From Chromatiales bacterium (GTDB taxonomy: Bacteria > Pseudomonadota > Gammaproteobacteria > Steroidobacterales > GCA-2729495): 64,000 nt of DNA. The notes under the pieces are model-generated. The model did no database searches, was not told where the DNA came from, and saw only the letters and a list, made by a program, of their open reading frames with translations. Position 1 is the stretch's first letter; every line of letters starts with the position of its first letter. The stretch lies in contig CP070671.1 in NCBI GenBank assembly GCA_020351875.1, forward strand, positions 224,814-288,813, in the 5' to 3' direction. The position numbers were made by a program, and so were the translations under genes. This document shows positions 60,938 to 64,000 of this stretch, in pieces.

Positions 60938-63900
60938 CTAGTTACAGTTCGTCAGACTGTCGATCCACGCATCGATCAGGCTCACGCCCACACCGTCGGC
61001 AATGGCTGAGCCCAGCGGCGGCATGCCGTGGGCGTCGCGGCGGTTCATGCGCGCGGGGATGAGAGAGGCGGCGGAGTTGCCCGGGGCAATCAGCCGGGCC
61101 GTGGGCCCGATATCCAGGTCGTCACCGACCGGCAGCACATCGCAGGTGTTGGTGGCCGGGAATGCGGTCGGGTAACGCAGATCCATGCCGGACGGGGTCG
61201 GCCCGGTCGGGCGATGACAGCCGCTGCAGTTGATATCCAGGTAGGCACGCGCCCGCTCGGCCAGTGGGGCGGTTATATCGGCCGGATCCGGTATCGCCGG
61301 CAGCGTGGAGGCCGGGCCTGGCAACGGGTCGGTAAACAGCAGAATGTGATCGAGGGTCTCGAGCTGGTTGGCGGTAATGCCGGTGGACGGATAGTTCAGG
61401 TCGCCGTTGAGCTGTGCGAGTTCCGGCCCGAGGCTGAACCCGGCAGCGCTGGTATGACAGTTCAGGCACTCACCTTCACTGGGATAGATCCACTGCTGGC
61501 CGCCCACCGCGCGAGTCTTGCCGCCCCTGACTCTGGTTGCCGCGGTGACGGTGTCGTTCCACTCGTAGGTATAGCCGCCCCAGAACCCGTCCGGGTGGCG
61601 CATCAGCAGCCGGGTCTCGACCAGCTGGTCGTTCAGTGCAAAGTTCTTGACGATCACCGCGCCGTTGGGGAACACGAAGTCGTCACTGGCGTCGATGTCG
61701 ATGCTGGTGCCGTCCGGCAGCGCCAGCCAGCGGGTCTTCACCGCGTCGTCCGACCAGAAGGGCGCGTTGATCGTGTACGGGATCAGGCCAGGTGCCGGCT
61801 GGGTCGGATCGACGGGATCCACACAGCCGGTGTCCGCCAGGTTGTCGGGAATGGTGTCCGGGTTACCGGGCCCGGCGGCGACCAGGCGGCGGAGCCGGCC
61901 GTTGGCGAAATCGGCGAAATACAGCTCCCCGTCCACGCCGAGCCCGAAGGTGGAAATCGGCCACGGCGTGTCGATGAGTTCTTCCTTGAGATAGCCACCC
62001 TGGCCATCCGGCTGCAGCGCCCAGATGCGCCCGGAACCGTAGTCGCCGAACACATACCGCCCGGCCAGGCCGGGGATGGTGGTATTGCGATAGACGTAGC
62101 CGCCGGTGATGGCCCAGCCTTGCCCGCGCTGGTACTCGAAGACCGGGTCGATCAGGCCCCCGGCGGGGCAGCCGTCGAGTTCGAAGTCATGGGCACCCTC
62201 GCGGCAGTCCCAGCCGTAGTTGCCACCGCGCTTGATGAGGTCGACTTCCTCCCAGCCGACTTCACCCACATCGGCGAGCCACAACTGGCCGGTAGGCGCA
62301 TCGAAGCTCCAGCGCCACGAGTTGCGCAGGCCCCAGGCGTAGAGTTCCGGGCAACTGTCGGCGTGGCTCGCGGTCGGGCCACACCTGGGGTTGCCGGCAA
62401 AGGGGTTGTCCGGTGGCACCTGGTAGCCGGGGGCCGGGAACGGCACGCCGAGCACGTCGATGCGTAACATGGAGCCCAGCAGGTTGGTGGTGTTCTGGGC
62501 GTTGTCGAAGGTATCGCCGTCGCCGCCGCCGTCGCCCAGGCCGAGGTACAGGTAGCCGTCAGGGCCAAAGCTCAGCTCGCCGCCGTTGTGGTTGTCGCGG
62601 GGCTGGTCCACGGTGAGCAGGATCTGCTCGGTGACGACCACCGGCGCCACCGGGTCGTCGAGGATGAAGCGGGAGACGCGCGAGTGGCGGGTCGCGTCGC
62701 TGGTGCCGGCGATGTAGTTGACGAAGAGCTCGGGGACGGTCGGGAAATTGGGGTGAAAGGCCATGCCCAGCAAGCCTTCCTCGTTGCCGACATCGCGGAC
62801 GGACGCAGAGAAGTCCAGGTAGGTCTGCACCGTGGCCGGGTCGGCGACGTCGAAGACTTGGACCCGGCCCGCCTGCTCGAGGACGAACCAGCGCGAAGCA
62901 TCGCCCGGCGCCTGCAGGATCTTGGTGATGCGGTTGAAGCCCGGCGAGGCGGGGAACGGGTCCTCGGTGGCGGCGCTGGCGCCGGCGGTGGGGCGCGGGG
63001 GTGCGACGCAATTCGGATTGCTCGCCCTGGTATCGAGCCCAAATTCCAGCACCGTCACAGACAACTCGTCGAAAGCTGTCAGCTCGCCATCATCTGCGGT
63101 CAGTCGCAGGGTGTAAGTGCCGACGGCAGAAAACTCCACGTGCGTGTCGACGCTGGTCTGGTCCGCGAGTGGCCACGTGGCCACCGAGCTGCCTTGTTCC
63201 GTCCAGAGGACTGAGACTATACCTGGCGTAATCGGTAGCGGGTCATCCGTCACCGATGCGCTGTCGATATAGAACCGGTCCCCAAGCTTGATCGTCAGAT
63301 CGGGACCGGCATCGACCACGGGGGCAGAATTCGGCGGTTGTGGACTGATCGTGACGATTATCGTGTCAGTGACAGTCCGGGCATCGTTGTCGGTTACGTC
63401 GAGCGCGATTGTGTGAGTTCCGACTGCCAGGTCTACCGCCGCCGTGGGCGTCGCACCCTCGGCCAACACCGTTACACCTTCCACCCAACGGTAATTAACG
63501 ATGGTGCCGTCCGGATCGGTGCTCGCCGAGCCGTCCAGCGTTACGGGCTCGCTCCCGGAATCGTCCCAGTCGACCAGCGTGAGGTTCGGGCCAGCGTTGG
63601 CTATGGGCGGCGCATTCTGTCCGGAAAAACTTAGGATTTCTTCGTCCAACAAAGCACGATTGTAGATCCGGACCTCGTCCAGATCGCCGGCGAAGGCCTC
63701 GTAACTGTCGGCTCGCCGTGAGCCGATGAACAGATCGCCCAGGCCGTCGGCCGGCTGCGCGGCCGGGCTGGATGCGACCTCGACGCCATTGATGTACAGT
63801 CGCCGTCTCCGCGACGGATGCCCGGCTTCCTGCACGGCCATCACGTGCTGCCAGCTGCCCACGGCCAGTTCGACGGAGCTCCTGATCGCATTGTTGGCGC

Positions 63901-64000
63901 CGGACGTAAACAGGAGCTTGTTGTCGGGCGTCACGAAGAATGCGTACCGCGCAGCGTCGTCGCCCCTCCACAGCATGGTTTGCCAGGTCCCCGGGTAGGC
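60938..64000 (-). CDS. Large secreted protein: LamG, PKD-like, sugar/sorbosone-dehydrogenase-like and dihaem cytochrome c domains (5' end outside window)
   Basis: At least 1020 residues are seen; the start lies beyond base 64000. Order: a LamG/concanavalin-like domain (LWRGDDAARYAFFVTPDNKLL to DEVRIYNRALL), two Ig/PKD-like units (NAGPNLTLVDW..., PVVDAGPDLTIKLG), a six-bladed glucose/sorbosone dehydrogenase-like propeller (ITKILQAPGDASRWFVLEQAGRVQVFD; HNGGELSFGPDGYLYLGLGDGGGDGD; LWLADVGEVGWEEVDLI; GRYVFGDYGSGRIWAL), then a c-type cytochrome portion with two CxxCH haem sites (ECLNCHTS and NCSGCHRP). It probably oxidises a sugar-like substrate outside the cell and passes electrons to haem; the PQQ ligands are not verified. 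The gene is read on the minus strand toward the phasin gene, about 220 bases away. Confidence 0.83.
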   Translation of the reverse strand, partial: AYPGTWQTMLWRGDDAARYAFFVTPDNKLLFTSGANNAIRSSVELAVGSWQHVMAVQEAGHPSRRRRLYINGVEVASSPAAQPADGLGDLFIGSRRADSYEAFAGDLDEVRIYNRALLDEEILSFSGQNAPPIANAGPNLTLVDWDDSGSEPVTLDGSASTDPDGTIVNYRWVEGVTVLAEGATPTAAVDLAVGTHTIALDVTDNDARTVTDTIIVTISPQPPNSAPVVDAGPDLTIKLGDRFYIDSASVTDDPLPITPGIVSVLWTEQGSSVATWPLADQTSVDTHVEFSAVGTYTLRLTADDGELTAFDELSVTVLEFGLDTRASNPNCVAPPRPTAGASAATEDPFPASPGFNRITKILQAPGDASRWFVLEQAGRVQVFDVADPATVQTYLDFSASVRDVGNEEGLLGMAFHPNFPTVPELFVNYIAGTSDATRHSRVSRFILDDPVAPVVVTEQILLTVDQPRDNHNGGELSFGPDGYLYLGLGDGGGDGDTFDNAQNTTNLLGSMLRIDVLGVPFPAPGYQVPPDNPFAGNPRCGPTASHADSCPELYAWGLRNSWRWSFDAPTGQLWLADVGEVGWEEVDLIKRGGNYGWDCREGAHDFELDGCPAGGLIDPVFEYQRGQGWAITGGYVYRNTTIPGLAGRYVFGDYGSGRIWALQPDGQGGYLKEELIDTPWPISTFGLGVDGELYFADFANGRLRRLVAAGPGNPDTIPDNLADTGCVDPVDPTQPAPGLIPYTINAPFWSDDAVKTRWLALPDGTSIDIDASDDFVFPNGAVIVKNFALNDQLVETRLLMRHPDGFWGGYTYEWNDTVTAATRVRGGKTRAVGGQQWIYPSEGECLNCHTSAAGFSLGPELAQLNGDLNYPSTGITANQLETLDHILLFTDPLPGPASTLPAIPDPADITAPLAERARAYLDINCSGCHRPTGPTPSGMDLRYPTAFPATNTCDVLPVGDDLDIGPTARLIAPGNSAASLIPARMNRRDAHGMPPLGSAIADGVGVSLIDAWIDSLTNCN

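Noticed and set aside
1..64000. CRISPR arrays, tRNA/rRNA genes, insertion sequences or phage genes
   Set aside because: No regularly spaced repeats, cloverleaf or rRNA-like segments, transposase or phage motifs were seen while reading both strands.

Overview
The window is GC-rich, gene-dense chromosomal DNA and most likely comes from a marine or sediment gammaproteobacterium. The inference rests on a PEP-CTERM tail of the VPIPAAVWLFGS type, class I PHA synthesis genes, an archease/RtcB pair, PQQ enzymes and outer-membrane beta-barrel biology. No rRNA, tRNA, CRISPR array, insertion sequence or phage gene was seen.

Region 1 (1-15.1 kb) is catabolic. Plus-strand genes are a zinc-type oxidoreductase tail, a MarR regulator, a propionyl-CoA synthetase (PrpE type), a nitrilase-family amidase and a carboxymuconolactone-decarboxylase-like protein. 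Facing them is a run of minus-strand genes: a three-subunit molybdenum hydroxylase resembling 4-hydroxybenzoyl-CoA reductase, including the cysteines of its extra [4Fe-4S] cluster, an LLM flavin enzyme, an SDR, a PQQ dehydrogenase coupled to a Tat-exported SDR, and a UbiD-type decarboxylase. Together they suggest breakdown of an aromatic or cyclic acid through CoA thioesters; the substrate is not evident.

Region 2 (15.2-40.5 kb) is the most distinctive part and looks like a beta-1,3-glucan (laminarin-like) utilisation locus. It holds a GH16 lipoprotein, an orphan solute-binding protein, a PEP-CTERM protein, a GPH-type and an SP-type sugar transporter, a GH3 beta-glucosidase, a 1403-residue GH16 lipoprotein whose second GH16 domain lacks the acid/base glutamate, a clan GH-A-like hydrolase fused to its own outer-membrane beta-barrel, a lipoprotein, a second GH-A-like hydrolase, a large probable beta-1,3-glucan phosphorylase and a LacI-family repressor. 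I found no SusC/SusD pair. Four copies of an operator (TTGACA-N4-TGTCAA type) lie before the PEP-CTERM gene, between the GPH transporter and the GH3 gene, before the large GH16 gene, and before the phosphorylase-lacI pair. In each, the operator arm doubles as a promoter -35 box, so these genes probably form one LacI-controlled regulon.

Region 3 (40.5-64 kb) is mixed housekeeping and accessory DNA: an ABC-type export system (ATPase, FtsX-like permease, HlyD-like adaptor), two cation/proton antiporters around a flavin-reductase-like gene, archease with an rtcB gene interrupted by one in-frame amber codon, a Tat-exported amine oxidase coupled to a cupin protein, a secreted trypsin-like protease coupled to an FHA membrane protein, a DJ-1/PfpI protein, TrpB2, the PHA genes phaC-phaR-phasin, and a large secreted LamG/PKD/sugar-dehydrogenase/cytochrome c protein cut by the window edge.

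All assignments come from reading motifs by eye; no database search was possible.
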